A DNA stretch of 64,000 nt from positions 1,612,001-1,676,000 of the forward strand of contig NZ_CP150291.1 in NCBI RefSeq assembly GCF_038051985.1, in the 5' to 3' direction. Below the pieces are notes generated by a model, which searched no databases, was not told the origin of the DNA, and was given only the letters and a program-made list of their open reading frames with translations. Source of the DNA: Solibacillus sp. FSL H8-0523. Its GTDB lineage: Bacteria > Bacillota > Bacilli > Bacillales_A > Planococcaceae. How positions within the stretch are numbered: the first letter of the stretch is position 1; each line of letters starts with the position of its first letter. The translations under genes were made by a program, and so were the position numbers. Shown here piece by piece: positions 29,039-37,774 of the stretch.

Positions 29039-29228
29039 TATCACCTTTTTAATAAAAATCGATTCTGGGGCAATCTGAGAGGTCTGAATGGCATACGGAG
29101 CGATTAATAAGAATTCGGTTTGAACGCGAGAATTTAATACGAAAGAGAGTATTATATGTATTTTTATTGCAAATTGTAAAATATATATATATATTAGTCT
29201 GTAATAAAAAAATTGAAAGGGGTAATTT

Positions 29229-29465
29229 ATGACACTTTTTCGTCTCCATGCTGGTGCTTTAGTTGATAGTCTGAAAACCGCTGTGCTCGTAGAAAATGTG
29301 ACGGATGTAAGGGAGGCCGTAGAAAAACATTTAAATGAGATTGATCTATCAAGCTATGGGCAGCCCATGTATATTGAGTATTTCGGTTATGATGAACGGA
29401 TTCAAAAAGATATGTATTTGGTAAGCTTAAAGTACCACGGTATAATTGGCTGGGTAGAGATATAA
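29229..29465 (+). CDS. Small conserved phage hypothetical protein
   Basis: 78 aa, AAAGGGG site. Begins with an FRLHAGALVDSLKTA segment typical of a small alpha/beta phage protein that recurs in accessory regions. Function unknown. Confidence 0.65.
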   Translation: MTLFRLHAGALVDSLKTAVLVENVTDVREAVEKHLNEIDLSSYGQPMYIEYFGYDERIQKDMYLVSLKYHGIIGWVEI

Positions 29466-29484
29466 GTAAAGGGGAGAAGGGATT

Positions 29485-29721
29485 ATGGTTTCATTAAAAG
29501 CAGTAGGTTATGTTTCAGTAGGTATGGTGATAGCAGATGTTAATGGGAATGAATCTCTAATTACGGACATTGTTATCCCTTCAAGAAATGTTCATGTGTT
29601 TATAAGTAAATTGCCCGAAGGTAGTGATTTGATTTTGGAATTGAATCATGAGCAATATTTATATGCGGAAGTAGGATGGGAAAATTTAGATGAATGCATA
29701 AAAATCGTGAGACAGACATAA
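29485..29721 (+). CDS. Small hypothetical protein
   Basis: 78 aa, GGGGAGAAGG site, beta-rich. Same run as its neighbours. No motif recognised. Confidence 0.6.
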   Translation: MVSLKAVGYVSVGMVIADVNGNESLITDIVIPSRNVHVFISKLPEGSDLILELNHEQYLYAEVGWENLDECIKIVRQT

Positions 29722-29789
29722 ATAAATACAAAGCAATAACAAAAGTAAATTTTGAAAAATATTTAAGTATTAATGAATGGGGGGTATTT

Positions 29790-30200
29790 ATGAAAGCTGA
29801 AGAGTTAACTAAAATCAAGGAACGAGCAAAAAAAGCTACAAATGGGCCGTGGAAAGTGTACCGTGACGAATTTAGTGTGCGCATTGGAACGGAATATGTT
29901 CACAATCAATTAAAAGCTCCTAGTCCTATCGTTACTGAAGCATATCACGTAAGCGGCAAGCCTGGTATTTATATAAGTGATAATAATGCTGATTTTATCG
30001 CTCATGCAAGAGAAGATATTAGGCTGCTGCTGCAACGTGAAGAAGAAATGCAAATAGCAATTCTGCAAGCGGAGGCGCAAATTCATGAACTCGAAGCATT
30101 TAAAGATCAAGCGCAATTTCTATTGCCGTATTTTTTATATGAACAAATAGAAGATGAAGCTGATAGATATATAATATTAGAAAAACAATTGAGCAATTAA
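29790..30200 (+). CDS. Ead/Ea22-like accessory protein
   Basis: 136 aa from ATG 29790 (GGGGGGTATTT); a longer frame from 29694 would overlap the previous gene. It starts with a helix ending in ATNGPW, then ADFIAHAREDIRLLL, the signature pattern of Ead/Ea22-type phage accessory proteins. The C-terminus is a coiled coil. Role unknown. Confidence 0.7.
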   Translation: MKAEELTKIKERAKKATNGPWKVYRDEFSVRIGTEYVHNQLKAPSPIVTEAYHVSGKPGIYISDNNADFIAHAREDIRLLLQREEEMQIAILQAEAQIHELEAFKDQAQFLLPYFLYEQIEDEADRYIILEKQLSN

Positions 30201-30287
30201 ATGTAAAAACAATTTGAGCAACTAAATGAATATTTATACAATAAGTGATTACTTTGGCACACAAAATAAAGCATAAAGGGGTTTTTT

Positions 30288-30632
30288 ATGAGCTTAGATA
30301 TTTGGTTAACAGCTACTATTAAGACAGAGTTAGTAAGCAAAAATGTCACACACAATCTTATTGGTATGTGGCGGGAAGCGGGAATATATTCGGTACTTTA
30401 CGAGTCTGAAGGTAAAACAGCAAATGAAGTCTTACCTAAATTAAAACAAGGATTAATTAAGCTAAAAGAAAATCCAGTATATTTCAATAAATTTAATTCA
30501 CCTAATGGCTGGGGAACATACGATGGCGCAGTCAAATGGCTTGAAAAGTTAATTAAAGAATTTGAAGAGCATCCAAGAGGCGTAATAGGTATTCAATTAA
30601 ATAGCTTATTAAGAGATGGAAGAGAATGGTGA
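30288..30632 (+). CDS. Conserved phage hypothetical protein
   Basis: 114 aa, AAAGGGG site. The pattern SLDIWLTATI, HNL..MWREAGIY and NGWGTYDGAVKWLEKL is shared by a widespread small phage family of unknown function. Overlaps the next gene by 7 bases. Confidence 0.75.
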   Translation: MSLDIWLTATIKTELVSKNVTHNLIGMWREAGIYSVLYESEGKTANEVLPKLKQGLIKLKENPVYFNKFNSPNGWGTYDGAVKWLEKLIKEFEEHPRGVIGIQLNSLLRDGREW

Positions 30633-30817
30633 AATATCAACGCGTACAAAATCGAAGTAGTCGTACTAGGAAATTCGTAAAGTGGTTTATAACTTTCGTT
30701 GGAATACTCATGATTGTTGGAGTGATTACGGAAGTAGTTGTTATTGCGTATTTCGTTAAAAATCCAGACTTAATCGGTTCATGGATAGGCAAGTTAATTA
30801 GAGGGTTGGACAAATAG
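30626..30817 (+). CDS. Small single-pass membrane protein
   Basis: 63 aa. A basic N-terminus (about 20 residues) is followed by one transmembrane helix at about residues 21-44 and a short tail. Coupled to the previous gene by overlap. Function unknown. Confidence 0.6.
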   Translation: MVKYQRVQNRSSRTRKFVKWFITFVGILMIVGVITEVVVIAYFVKNPDLIGSWIGKLIRGLDK

Positions 30818-30943
30818 AAAGCCGCTCAATGATAGTAGCTGCAACAGTGCTAATTACTTGTATATTTGGTTAGAAATTTTTTTTATAAAAGGATGTAAAT
30901 TAATGTAATTGTAGGTTAAAATATGAAGTGTGGAGGTGCTGAC

Positions 30944-31147
30944 ATGTCGAGAGAGCAAACGAATAGAACCATAGCTGATGAGCACAATGAAACTTCATTT
31001 ATTTTGAGGGAATTGGAACGATGTCCAGAAAATTCTTATGCGGGGCTTTTTTGTAGTAAATGTCAACACATCGAGAAACATAAAAAATTAAAAAAAGAAT
31101 GGGTTTGTCAATGGTGCGGGAATAGTTGGGAAGTAACCAGTCTTTAA
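30944..31147 (+). CDS. Small zinc-ribbon protein
   Basis: 67 aa from ATG 30944 (GGAGGTGCTGAC); an upstream ATG at 30923 sits before the site. The C-terminal half has a CSKC...CQWC zinc ribbon. Function unknown. Confidence 0.65.
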   Translation: MSREQTNRTIADEHNETSFILRELERCPENSYAGLFCSKCQHIEKHKKLKKEWVCQWCGNSWEVTSL

Positions 31148-31172
31148 TTGTAAAGAGGAGGCGGGGATAAAC

Positions 31173-31475
31173 ATGGTAAAAATCGTAGTCACAAAAGAAC
31201 ATTATGATAAAGTTCGCAAAATTGAACGCATTGCAAATAGTAAAATAAAGAACATATATGCACCCGTAATTGAATGTGTAGACGGGCAATGGGGCTTGTG
31301 GAATATTCAAAAATGTTATCAGTCGATTGATTGTTATATTGCAGAAGTAGAGCTTGATATGAAAGCAAATAATGAAGAAGAGGCTATTGCTTTTTGGAGA
31401 ACGTTACAAGATTTTGCGGAAAAGCAAATGAAAAAAGGCAATCCAAATGTAGGACAAGTTTATGAAGAACATTAA
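31173..31475 (+). CDS. Hypothetical protein
   Basis: 100 aa, AGAGGAGGCGGG site. Mixed charge with three Cys. Lies between the zinc-ribbon gene and spoVS. No motif. Confidence 0.6.
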   Translation: MVKIVVTKEHYDKVRKIERIANSKIKNIYAPVIECVDGQWGLWNIQKCYQSIDCYIAEVELDMKANNEEEAIAFWRTLQDFAEKQMKKGNPNVGQVYEEH

Positions 31476-31534
31476 ATAAAAAGAGCACACAAAACAACTA
31501 AGATAACTCTGTGTGATAAAAAGGAGAAACTAAT

Positions 31535-31813
31535 ATGACAGTGTTGAAAGCATCAACAAATTCAAAACCGAGTTCACTCGCAGGCGCAATTGTAGCATCT
31601 ATCCGAGAGCGTGGTTGGGTAGAGGTTCAATCGGTTGGAGCAGGCGCAGTTAATCAAACAATGAAGGCAATTGCAATTGGAAGAGGATATGTTGCACCAT
31701 CTGGATTAGATCTAGTTTGTTATCCAGCATTTGAAGATATTACGATTGATGGGGAACAACGTACTGCACTAAAAATGGTAGTAAAAAAAGTAAACACCAT
31801 TGAGTTAAAGTAA
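31535..31813 (+). CDS. spoVS: SpoVS-like protein (stage V sporulation protein S family)
   Basis: 92 aa, near the usual 86. The pattern follows Bacillus SpoVS: VLKAST start, SSLAGAI, IRERGWVEVQSVGAGAVNQ, MKAIAIGRGYVAPSG and PAFEDITIDGEQRTAL. SpoVS is a small Alba-like nucleic-acid-binding protein that affects engulfment, coat assembly and sigma-D-dependent traits in sporulating cells. A phage copy could tune host sporulation or bind phage nucleic acid. AAGGAG site; a short CACACA/TGTGTG hairpin lies just upstream. Confidence 0.93.
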   Translation: MTVLKASTNSKPSSLAGAIVASIRERGWVEVQSVGAGAVNQTMKAIAIGRGYVAPSGLDLVCYPAFEDITIDGEQRTALKMVVKKVNTIELK

Positions 31814-31838
31814 TCGCTTTACTGGAGGGATGGAATAT

Positions 31839-32060
31839 ATGTTTCAACGGAGTCGTAAACATCATCGCTTTTCAATGAATGAGTTTTTGTTTCTTGCTAC
31901 AAATATACATGGCCGCAGTTTCAAAGAATTAACGAAAATGTTCAATGCGCATTTTGAGTTAGATTTAAGTGTCACACAGATTAAGAACTTCACTGAAAAA
32001 CAAAAGTTGTATAATGGATTAAATACTAAAGTTAAAAAGGATCAAGTGAGCAAAAAATAA
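31839..32060 (+). CDS. Stand-alone DNA-binding domain of HNH homing endonuclease type
   Basis: 73 aa from ATG 31839 (GGAGGG nine bases before). The pattern (EFLFLATNIHGRSFKELTKMF..HF.LDLSVTQIKNF) matches the helix-turn-helix domain at the N-terminus of many phage HNH endonucleases, but the frame stops before any HNH domain. It may be a remnant or a small regulator. Confidence 0.65.
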   Translation: MFQRSRKHHRFSMNEFLFLATNIHGRSFKELTKMFNAHFELDLSVTQIKNFTEKQKLYNGLNTKVKKDQVSKK

Positions 32061-32095
32061 TCAAAGAACCAATGTAATGATATGGGGGAGATATA

Positions 32096-32443
32096 ATGAA
32101 AGACATATCTTATTTGGACGGATTTCGTATTGAGATTGCTGGACATTATGGTGATGCGACTAGTGGTGCATTCAAATTAAAGATTAAAGGTGAAGAATAT
32201 CTTGTAGTTGTTTCGGATGGTGGCGATTGGGAGCATGTAAGCATTTCACATAAACATAAAGTGCCCTCATGGAAAACAATGTGTGCATTAAAGGATTTAT
32301 TCTTTGAAGAAGATGAAGTAGTCATGCAATTGCATCCAGCTAAGAAGGATCACATTAATAATCATCCAAACTGCTTACACCTATGGCGACCACTAACACA
32401 GGAAATTCCGCTGCCACCTAAAGAAATGGTAGGGATTGGATAA
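32096..32443 (+). CDS. DUF7694-like phage protein
   Basis: 115 aa, GGGGGAG site. It has the family pattern WEHVSISHKHKVPSW, MCALKDLFFEEDEVVMQLHP and HLWRP, common in phage genomes. The His and aromatic residues are strongly patterned, but no activity is known. Confidence 0.8.
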   Translation: MKDISYLDGFRIEIAGHYGDATSGAFKLKIKGEEYLVVVSDGGDWEHVSISHKHKVPSWKTMCALKDLFFEEDEVVMQLHPAKKDHINNHPNCLHLWRPLTQEIPLPPKEMVGIG

Positions 32444-32455
32444 AGGAGAGCTAAC

Positions 32456-32716
32456 GTGGAAAGAGAATATTATTGCGCAAATTGCGGGCTTTATTATTGG
32501 GAGCAATATCCTTCAGAATCGATATGTCCGAATGACGGTTGCTATTCTCATGATTCTGAAGATGGTCAATATCGCTATGCATGTGACACGATGGGGTTCG
32601 CTTATTTTGCAAGAGACAATAAAGAGATCATTAAAGAAATGGCCTGGTCATCAACTAAGTATGCTCATGAACATGCACTGGAGCATTACAGAAAACACGG
32701 TGTACGAATTAAGTAA
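32456..32716 (+). CDS. Small Cys-rich (zinc-finger) protein
   Basis: 86 aa from GTG 32456 (AAAGGAG). CANC and CPNDGC pairs near the N-terminus suggest zinc binding. A longer frame in another register (32436-) covers this region, but its N-terminal part looks non-coding. Confidence 0.65.
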   Translation: MEREYYCANCGLYYWEQYPSESICPNDGCYSHDSEDGQYRYACDTMGFAYFARDNKEIIKEMAWSSTKYAHEHALEHYRKHGVRIK

Positions 32717-32948
32717 AAAAAGGAAAGTCTATACAGAGGAGGAATCTCGAATAATTATAGGTTCAAATTATTTAGTTTGTATAAATAACTCATTAGTAGT
32801 TGGAGAATTAAGGGCAATTTATCAGTATACCGTTGTTGTACAAGTTTATGGTTATGAAGAATATGCGCGTCAGGCCATAAGTAAAGCAAATGTGATTTGC
32901 TCCGTTGCATCGGAAGCTGTTGATGTAATTGTAGCGCATTATGCATGA
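32700..32948 (+). CDS. Hypothetical protein, start uncertain
   Basis: 82 aa if it begins at GTG 32700. A strong GAGGAGG lies further down (about 32738) but only ATA/ATT codons follow at the right distance. The coded sequence from about 32760 is plausible (beta-rich, Val/Ile rich). Confidence 0.45.
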   Translation: MYELSKKRKVYTEEESRIIIGSNYLVCINNSLVVGELRAIYQYTVVVQVYGYEEYARQAISKANVICSVASEAVDVIVAHYA

Positions 32949-32984
32949 AGATGTTGCTTCACTTCTACAAAACGGAGGAGAAAA

Positions 32985-33167
32985 ATGAAAACGACAGTCA
33001 CCTTGACAACTAAAGAAGTAGAGCAAATTCTGACTGAATATGTTTCAAAGAAATTTAAAATCGTTGGAAAAGTTAAGTTAGAAGTAGGGAAAGAATTAAG
33101 AGGGCATTACACTAATGAACACTATGAAACCGTCTTTAAATGGGCTATATTTGAAGTAGAACTGTAA
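32985..33167 (+). CDS. Small hypothetical protein
   Basis: 60 aa, GGAGGAG site. Starts with a TTKEVEQILTEYV helix and a beta-rich second half. Function unknown. Confidence 0.6.
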   Translation: MKTTVTLTTKEVEQILTEYVSKKFKIVGKVKLEVGKELRGHYTNEHYETVFKWAIFEVEL

Positions 33168-33208
33168 ATAGTATGCCCTACTGTGCAAGATATGAAAAGA
33201 GAAAAGCG

Positions 33209-33286
33209 GTGAATTTGATGTTTAAGAAGAATGTGCGTATTTTCTTAGATTACATTATTTATATTGTAGATCGGTGGATTAAGTAA
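33209..33286 (+). CDS. 25-residue membrane peptide
   Basis: GTG 33209 after AAGAGAAAAG. Basic N-terminus, then a hydrophobic FLDYIIYIV core and a Trp/Lys end. The stop is directly followed by the next ATG (TAAATG), suggesting coupled translation. Confidence 0.4.
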   Translation: MNLMFKKNVRIFLDYIIYIVDRWIK

Positions 33287-33520
33287 ATGTCTTACAAAAA
33301 GATTATTCGTGCTACTAAGATTTGGTTGTTTGGTGATATAGGCTTTAAAGTCGGTGAGCGTGTCTATTGGAACAACCCTTATTTTGCGGGGTCTAGGGGA
33401 GAGTATGTTGTCACTTCTAAGCGAGATAAAAGAGGTTTAGTAGGCATATACAATGACGAAATGCAAAATAGGCTTGTGTATTGGTATGAACTAAGTTCTT
33501 TAGAAGAATCCAATAATTAA
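33287..33520 (+). CDS. Small hypothetical protein, SH3-like barrel pattern
   Basis: 77 aa. Middle part (FKVGERVYWNNP...GEYVVTS...RGLVGIYND) has the look of a small KOW/SH3-type barrel. Function unknown. Confidence 0.6.
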   Translation: MSYKKIIRATKIWLFGDIGFKVGERVYWNNPYFAGSRGEYVVTSKRDKRGLVGIYNDEMQNRLVYWYELSSLEESNN

Positions 33521-33536
33521 GCGAGGGAAGTTTACT

Positions 33537-33875
33537 ATGAATAAAAAACAAGAGCTGCTAAATGCGCTTCTCCTATATCCAAAACGCAGATTAGTATTCA
33601 TGTACTCGACTGAAGGAAACGATGATTATGCCTATTCATTAGGAGAAATAATAAGAATCGAAATTGCTGAAATGACTGTGTACAATGATGAGCGTGTGAT
33701 TTTTAATGATGAGCATGATGATTTGCTTGAAATGATTGAGGATGACATTTACTCAGATAAGTATGGGAGTCAGACCATCAATGATGAGCAAAATGCGGAA
33801 ATTCATGAGTTAGCAAAAGTAGAAATCGAAAAGTATGAGTGGGAATCTGTGATTGTTGTATATGTAGGCAGTTGA
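33537..33875 (+). CDS. Acidic hypothetical protein
   Basis: 112 aa, GAGGGAAG site, very acidic middle section (about residues 50-90). Acidic phage proteins sometimes mimic DNA, but there is no specific motif here. Confidence 0.6.
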   Translation: MNKKQELLNALLLYPKRRLVFMYSTEGNDDYAYSLGEIIRIEIAEMTVYNDERVIFNDEHDDLLEMIEDDIYSDKYGSQTINDEQNAEIHELAKVEIEKYEWESVIVVYVGS

Positions 33876-33984
33876 AGTAAGAAAACTACTCACAAAAGTA
33901 ATTTATTACAATAAAACATAAAGGGCGGGGCGGTCTTATCTACAATTATGCCCCCCTTCAATATTTTGAGAAGGAGTAATTAAA

Positions 33985-34203
33985 ATGGATCAATTAAAGA
34001 AAGAGCAAGTGCAGCTATTGCCATATCAAGAGAAATCGATTCAAAGCTTAACTGCTAAAAGAGATAACCATCTTTACTTAGCATCAATCACAAATCACTC
34101 GAAGAAGCGTAAACGACATCTTGATGGAGCACAATTTTATGACGAAGTTATTGCAGATGCTTATGAGGAATATGCAAATATGAATGGGGAGATGGAAGAT
34201 TAG
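33985..34203 (+). CDS. Small hypothetical protein
   Basis: 72 aa, AGAAGGAG site, helical and charged. A GGGGC/GCCCC inverted repeat without T tract lies in the spacer before it (about 33928-33955). No motif. Confidence 0.6.
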   Translation: MDQLKKEQVQLLPYQEKSIQSLTAKRDNHLYLASITNHSKKRKRHLDGAQFYDEVIADAYEEYANMNGEMED

Positions 34204-34392
34204 ATGAATCTATATGTATTAAAACGTGACCATCAAGAAGGCCAGACTATTTATGGTGTATTTGAAAGTGAAGAGTTAGCATTGCTGCAAATTGAAACTT
34301 TAAAGAGAATTTATAAGTTAGTACCAACAAGCGATTATGTAGTGAAGGAAATAACTTTAAATGAACTGATTGAGATTGAAGCATATGAGTAA
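34204..34392 (+). CDS. Small phage hypothetical protein
   Basis: 62 aa, immediately after the previous stop. Alpha/beta pattern (LYVLKRDHQEG..IYGVFESEELA) common among small phage proteins. Function unknown. Confidence 0.6.
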   Translation: MNLYVLKRDHQEGQTIYGVFESEELALLQIETLKRIYKLVPTSDYVVKEITLNELIEIEAYE

Positions 34393-34413
34393 AAACTTTT
34401 AGGAGTGATACAC

Positions 34414-34620
34414 ATGAAATTTGAAAAGATCGGTGGAAGTGGAAGCTGCTCACAATATAGTCTGTACGATTATACAGAAAGTCCATTTGGTGTAACTGTA
34501 ATGTCCATTGAAATACATCGCGAGAGTGAAAATTGGTGGTTTGTTGGACAGCCAAAAAGTTCAATGAATAAAGCGCATATGATCGCCTTGTATGAATTTT
34601 TGAATACCGTTTTATCATAG
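34414..34620 (+). CDS. Small hypothetical protein
   Basis: 68 aa from ATG 34414 (AGGAGTGATACAC). Ser/Trp-rich. No motif recognised. Confidence 0.55.
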   Translation: MKFEKIGGSGSCSQYSLYDYTESPFGVTVMSIEIHRESENWWFVGQPKSSMNKAHMIALYEFLNTVLS

Positions 34621-34674
34621 GTGGGGTCTAGTGCAAGATGAACCAGACATTAACTAGAAAAGGAGAGGCAACGA

Positions 34675-34884
34675 ATGAAAAAGTTATCACTCGGTTTGGA
34701 TAGTACATTAGGCAATTGGATCATGTTGAGTTCTGGTACATTTGGAGATGACAGTGGAGCAACGAAATTTTTAAGAGACAAAGCAGAAAAAGCGACAAAT
34801 GGTTTGGATGAAGAGGTTAAAACTGATGAAGCGCAATTATTGCATGTTTTAATGCAACTACATAGAGATACATTGCACATATAG
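34675..34884 (+). CDS. Small hypothetical protein
   Basis: 69 aa, AAAGGAGAGG site. Soluble, Leu/Asp/Lys rich. No motif recognised. Confidence 0.55.
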   Translation: MKKLSLGLDSTLGNWIMLSSGTFGDDSGATKFLRDKAEKATNGLDEEVKTDEAQLLHVLMQLHRDTLHI

Positions 34885-34960
34885 CTTATTCCAATTGTAA
34901 ATAGTTACATGTATGGTTGTTTGCGGCTGAAGTAATAATTGTAGCAAAGAGGTGATATTT

Positions 34961-35266
34961 GTGGAACTGTCTATGCATCATATGAGAAGAAAGGAAATTG
35001 CAAAAATAACACAAAGGCGTAGACAAATATTAGTCCATTCCTTTATGTATCATGAATTGCATTCGCCAATGGCTAGTGAGGAAAAGTATTATGGTTGGTG
35101 TAAAGAGTTATTGATGCTGCAAGAGAAATATCCAATTGAATCCGAACGGCTGCCTTATTATGAAGAGTTCACATATTTTACGGGTGCTACTGATTTTACA
35201 ATACCTTATTATAAATATCCCTGGATCGAACAAGTCGCGTTGTTTTTATTGGGGGAGAATAGTTGA
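34961..35266 (+). CDS. LigA-related protein (NAD-ligase Ia-domain-like)
   Basis: 101 aa from GTG 34961 (AAAGAGGTG). The pattern RRRQILVHSFMYHELHSPMASEEKYYGWCKELLMLQEKYP resembles, in two parts, the Ia domain of NAD-dependent DNA ligases (helix, YY.L...S, then D/E.W..EL..L). No catalytic Lys domain is present. Similar small proteins occur in phages. Confidence 0.45.
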   Translation: MELSMHHMRRKEIAKITQRRRQILVHSFMYHELHSPMASEEKYYGWCKELLMLQEKYPIESERLPYYEEFTYFTGATDFTIPYYKYPWIEQVALFLLGENS

Positions 35267-35409
35267 GTGCAGGGGGAGCGAGGTTGTTCGCATATAGGTT
35301 AGCTTGTCCATTATCGTGTGTAAAGATTTCTTATTTGTATTTTTTTGTATTTTTTTCCTTATACCTGTTATACTGATATAATAAAAATAGTGTTAGCGAG
35401 TGAGAGATA

Positions 35410-36177
35410 TTGAAAAAAAAATTGGATAAAACTACAATCTGGTCAATAATCGGGATAATTGCTTGTGTTGCGGTTACAGTTATTGGGGTTATTTACGCTA
35501 ATGAAGTAGAAAGAAAACAGTTAGCAAAGCAAGAAGCATATAATGCCGCAGTCATGGAAGAGGAGAAAAACGAAACCATTGAACAAATAAACTTAATTAA
35601 AAAATCAATGAAAGGAAACAGATATAAAACAGCATTAGAAGACTACTCTAAAAAAGAAATTGAAGTTACAGAAAGCCTACTTTTAGATTCAGATTTAAAA
35701 GATGAATATAGGGCTTTATACGATGAAATCATATATGGTTTGTTCTTTATTCAGTACGATTCAATAACGGAAGCGCAATATTTTGGGAATTTTAGAGATG
35801 ACGTACTAAGTGATTATGTGAATTTATATGAAGGCGTTAAAATGGAACAATTAAGCTTAGAAACAAAGCAAGCAATTGAAGAAGTAGTTCCCGATGCTGT
35901 ACAACGAAGTAAAGAAACAATATCAGAAATTAACCGTTTATTGCAACAAGCTGCTGCTATGACTAAAGATACTAAAGCATACATAGGGAGATCAAAGGAG
36001 AGTGTGACTAATGCTTTTGGCTTTCCGTCTGAAATTGAAGCTGCTACTGGTGGTTTTATGCCAGAAGATCGAGTGAAGTCGAAAGAAATTTGGTATTACC
36101 GTGAAAATGGAAATTTAGTGATGCAGTTTACTATTGGGAAAAACGGAGAAGTTATAGACGGGTATACGTATAAGTAG
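35410..36177 (+). CDS. Membrane-anchored protein with C-terminal SmpA/OmlA-like domain
   Basis: 255 aa from TTG 35410 (GTGAGAG ahead). A KKKLDK start precedes one transmembrane helix (about residues 11-30), then a long helical segment. The last ~70 residues (IGRSKESVTNAFGFPSEI...WYYRENGNLVMQFTIGKNGEVID) match the pattern of small bacterial domains that follow a G.S...V...G.P rule. It is probably external. TATACT/TATAAT sequences at about 35365-35385 form its promoter. Confidence 0.6.
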   Translation: MKKKLDKTTIWSIIGIIACVAVTVIGVIYANEVERKQLAKQEAYNAAVMEEEKNETIEQINLIKKSMKGNRYKTALEDYSKKEIEVTESLLLDSDLKDEYRALYDEIIYGLFFIQYDSITEAQYFGNFRDDVLSDYVNLYEGVKMEQLSLETKQAIEEVVPDAVQRSKETISEINRLLQQAAAMTKDTKAYIGRSKESVTNAFGFPSEIEAATGGFMPEDRVKSKEIWYYRENGNLVMQFTIGKNGEVIDGYTYK

Positions 36178-37090
36178 CTAATTGGTGGAAATTATAGCGG
36201 TAATCGAAAATGGATAATTCATGCACCGAAATGAATGAGAAATGCGCGAAACAATTAAAATTCGGATGAATCCAGTGGTAGCAAGGGTTGTAGGCATATT
36301 GTAGTGGAATTGTTAGGGGATAAGTCGAATATAATGAATAAATGAATGGACGCGGAAAGCGTTGTGGGAGTAGGGGTAGAGTGGGAACAGGCCGAGATGA
36401 AAAACGAGCGAGTGTGAGTGTACTAGGAAACACATTTGCGACTCAAAAAAAATGCCAAATATCTGTAAATATCCCCCCTATTTGACCAAAAAACTCTCCA
36501 AAAACCCTCGAAAACCCTCTGAAATTATCCGATTTTTGCCGAAAAAGCCCCCTAAAACGGTGTTATAATAAGCATTATAAGAAGGTGGCATGAATTTTAA
36601 CGCTACAAACTGCCATAACATTTGGCAAAAAATAACCGTGAAAAATTTGAAGTGACCACCACCACTGGCGAAAAAAGAGGGCGATTTGTTCGATATATAA
36701 CGTGCGGTGATGCGAAAATATATATCCTTACCGTGTCCAATATCCGATAATTTAACCTAAAAAAATCCTACAATACTGAATCCGATTTGTCCGAACTTGC
36801 TTCGCAGCGAGTAACTTTTTTTGTCCTGAAGCTGAAGAGTGACCGAAATTTTACCACTACTTTTATGGTCATTGGAGAGAAAGCAGCGTAAAGCAGCATG
36901 TAAAAAAATCCATAAAAAAATAGGTAAAAACGAAAAAATTGAATGTAATATAATTCCATTACTTACAAACCTGTACAAGCTCACACAAGCCCTCTCACGC
37001 TGTTTTAATATCTAGTGGTATAAGAGTATCGATTTGCCATTTGAACGCAAAAAAACGACTCTGTGAGCCGCTTGAAGGTTATTCATTCGA
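36178..37090. other. Large convergent non-coding region
   Basis: About 910 bases between converging gene blocks, no credible ORF. The first 260 bases are purine-rich and higher in GC than neighbours. The rest has T-rich and C-rich runs and a short hairpin TTGCTTCGCAGCGA near 36800. A 21-codon frame at about 36591 has a close AAGGTGG but little support. It may contain an untranslated RNA or decayed genes. Confidence 0.5.
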
Positions 37091-37486
37091 TTATCTCTCC
37101 GCTACCATATATCCATTACTTCTTACGTGCAGTTTAACCGCTGTGTCAATCCTTGTATTGTCTGATTGTCTAAAATAGGGCGCTGTGAACGGATTGTAGT
37201 ATACTTGGCTCGCTTGGCTATCTGGTATACCCTCGGCCGATACGTAACCACTAGCGACCGCGTGAACGTTTTTAGACTGTGTTTGAATCACGTTAGCATG
37301 TTTTTTTAGGTCAATATGAAACTTTACTTTTAATAGTGTGATGCTGTTAATGTGTCCAATGACTAGACCACGCTGTCTAACGCTTAATAATCCATTGTGT
37401 AAATTGCGGTACACTTGCACCTTTAAGCCTGACTGGAACGCTCTACCCTTATAAGGTCTTAACCCGTATAATCCACCGTTTGTCAT
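37091..37486 (-). CDS. Conserved phage hypothetical protein
   Basis: 131 aa, GGAGGAG site. The pattern VYRNLHNGLLSVRQRGLVIGH...KNVHAVASGYV matches a small family seen in many unrelated phages. Function unknown. Last gene of its leftward run. Confidence 0.75.
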   Translation of the reverse strand: MTNGGLYGLRPYKGRAFQSGLKVQVYRNLHNGLLSVRQRGLVIGHINSITLLKVKFHIDLKKHANVIQTQSKNVHAVASGYVSAEGIPDSQASQVYYNPFTAPYFRQSDNTRIDTAVKLHVRSNGYMVAER

Positions 37487-37501
37487 CTCTCTGCTCCTCC
37501 T

Positions 37502-37741
37502 CTAGCTCAACCATACGCGGTTGTTGCTTAGGTCATACACCGATACATAATACTTGTCGTGTGGGTACGTTGGGCGTTTTGTGGCAATCTTTACATACTT
37601 CATCTCATGTCGTGCCTTTAACTTGCTATGCACTCGCGTTGCCTCCTCGAACGTCTCAACCTCTACAACAATCTTATTAGTCTTTTCATGTGCCAATCCC
37701 CATCCACTAAAAAAAGCATCTGATGCCGTAACATAAAACAT
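37502..37741 (-). CDS. Conserved phage hypothetical protein
   Basis: 79 aa from ATG 37741 (GAAAGG nine bases before); the ATG at 37750 touches the site. Pattern FYVTASDAFFSGWGLA.KTNK and MKYVKI..KRP matches a small widespread phage family. Function unknown. Confidence 0.72.
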   Translation of the reverse strand: MFYVTASDAFFSGWGLAHEKTNKIVVEVETFEEATRVHSKLKARHEMKYVKIATKRPTYPHDKYYVSVYDLSNNRVWLS

Positions 37742-37774
37742 AAAATCCATCCTTTCAAAATGTGATTACATAAT

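Larger units (their letters stand above)
28550..29228. other. Non-coding region with origin-like features
   Basis: About 680 bases without a credible gene. It has an (AT)n/(ATA)n tract at 28605-28633, a 21-bp inverted repeat, and a run of short unique AT-rich sequence. A promoter-class element is at 28971. Two very short ATG frames (11 and 7 codons) near 29087 and 29155 have fair ribosome sites but no support. Confidence 0.5.

Noticed and set aside
32436-32699. N-terminal part of a 170-codon plus frame
   Set aside because: Out-of-frame shadow of the 86-aa Cys-rich gene; only its end (from about 32700) looks coding.
36152-36433. 93-codon minus-strand frame after the 255-aa gene
   Set aside because: Low-complexity, overlaps the end of a good gene on the other strand, no ribosome site.
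36178-37090. tRNA or rRNA genes in the large spacers
   Set aside because: No T-loop/acceptor pairing or conserved rRNA sequence could be found by eye.
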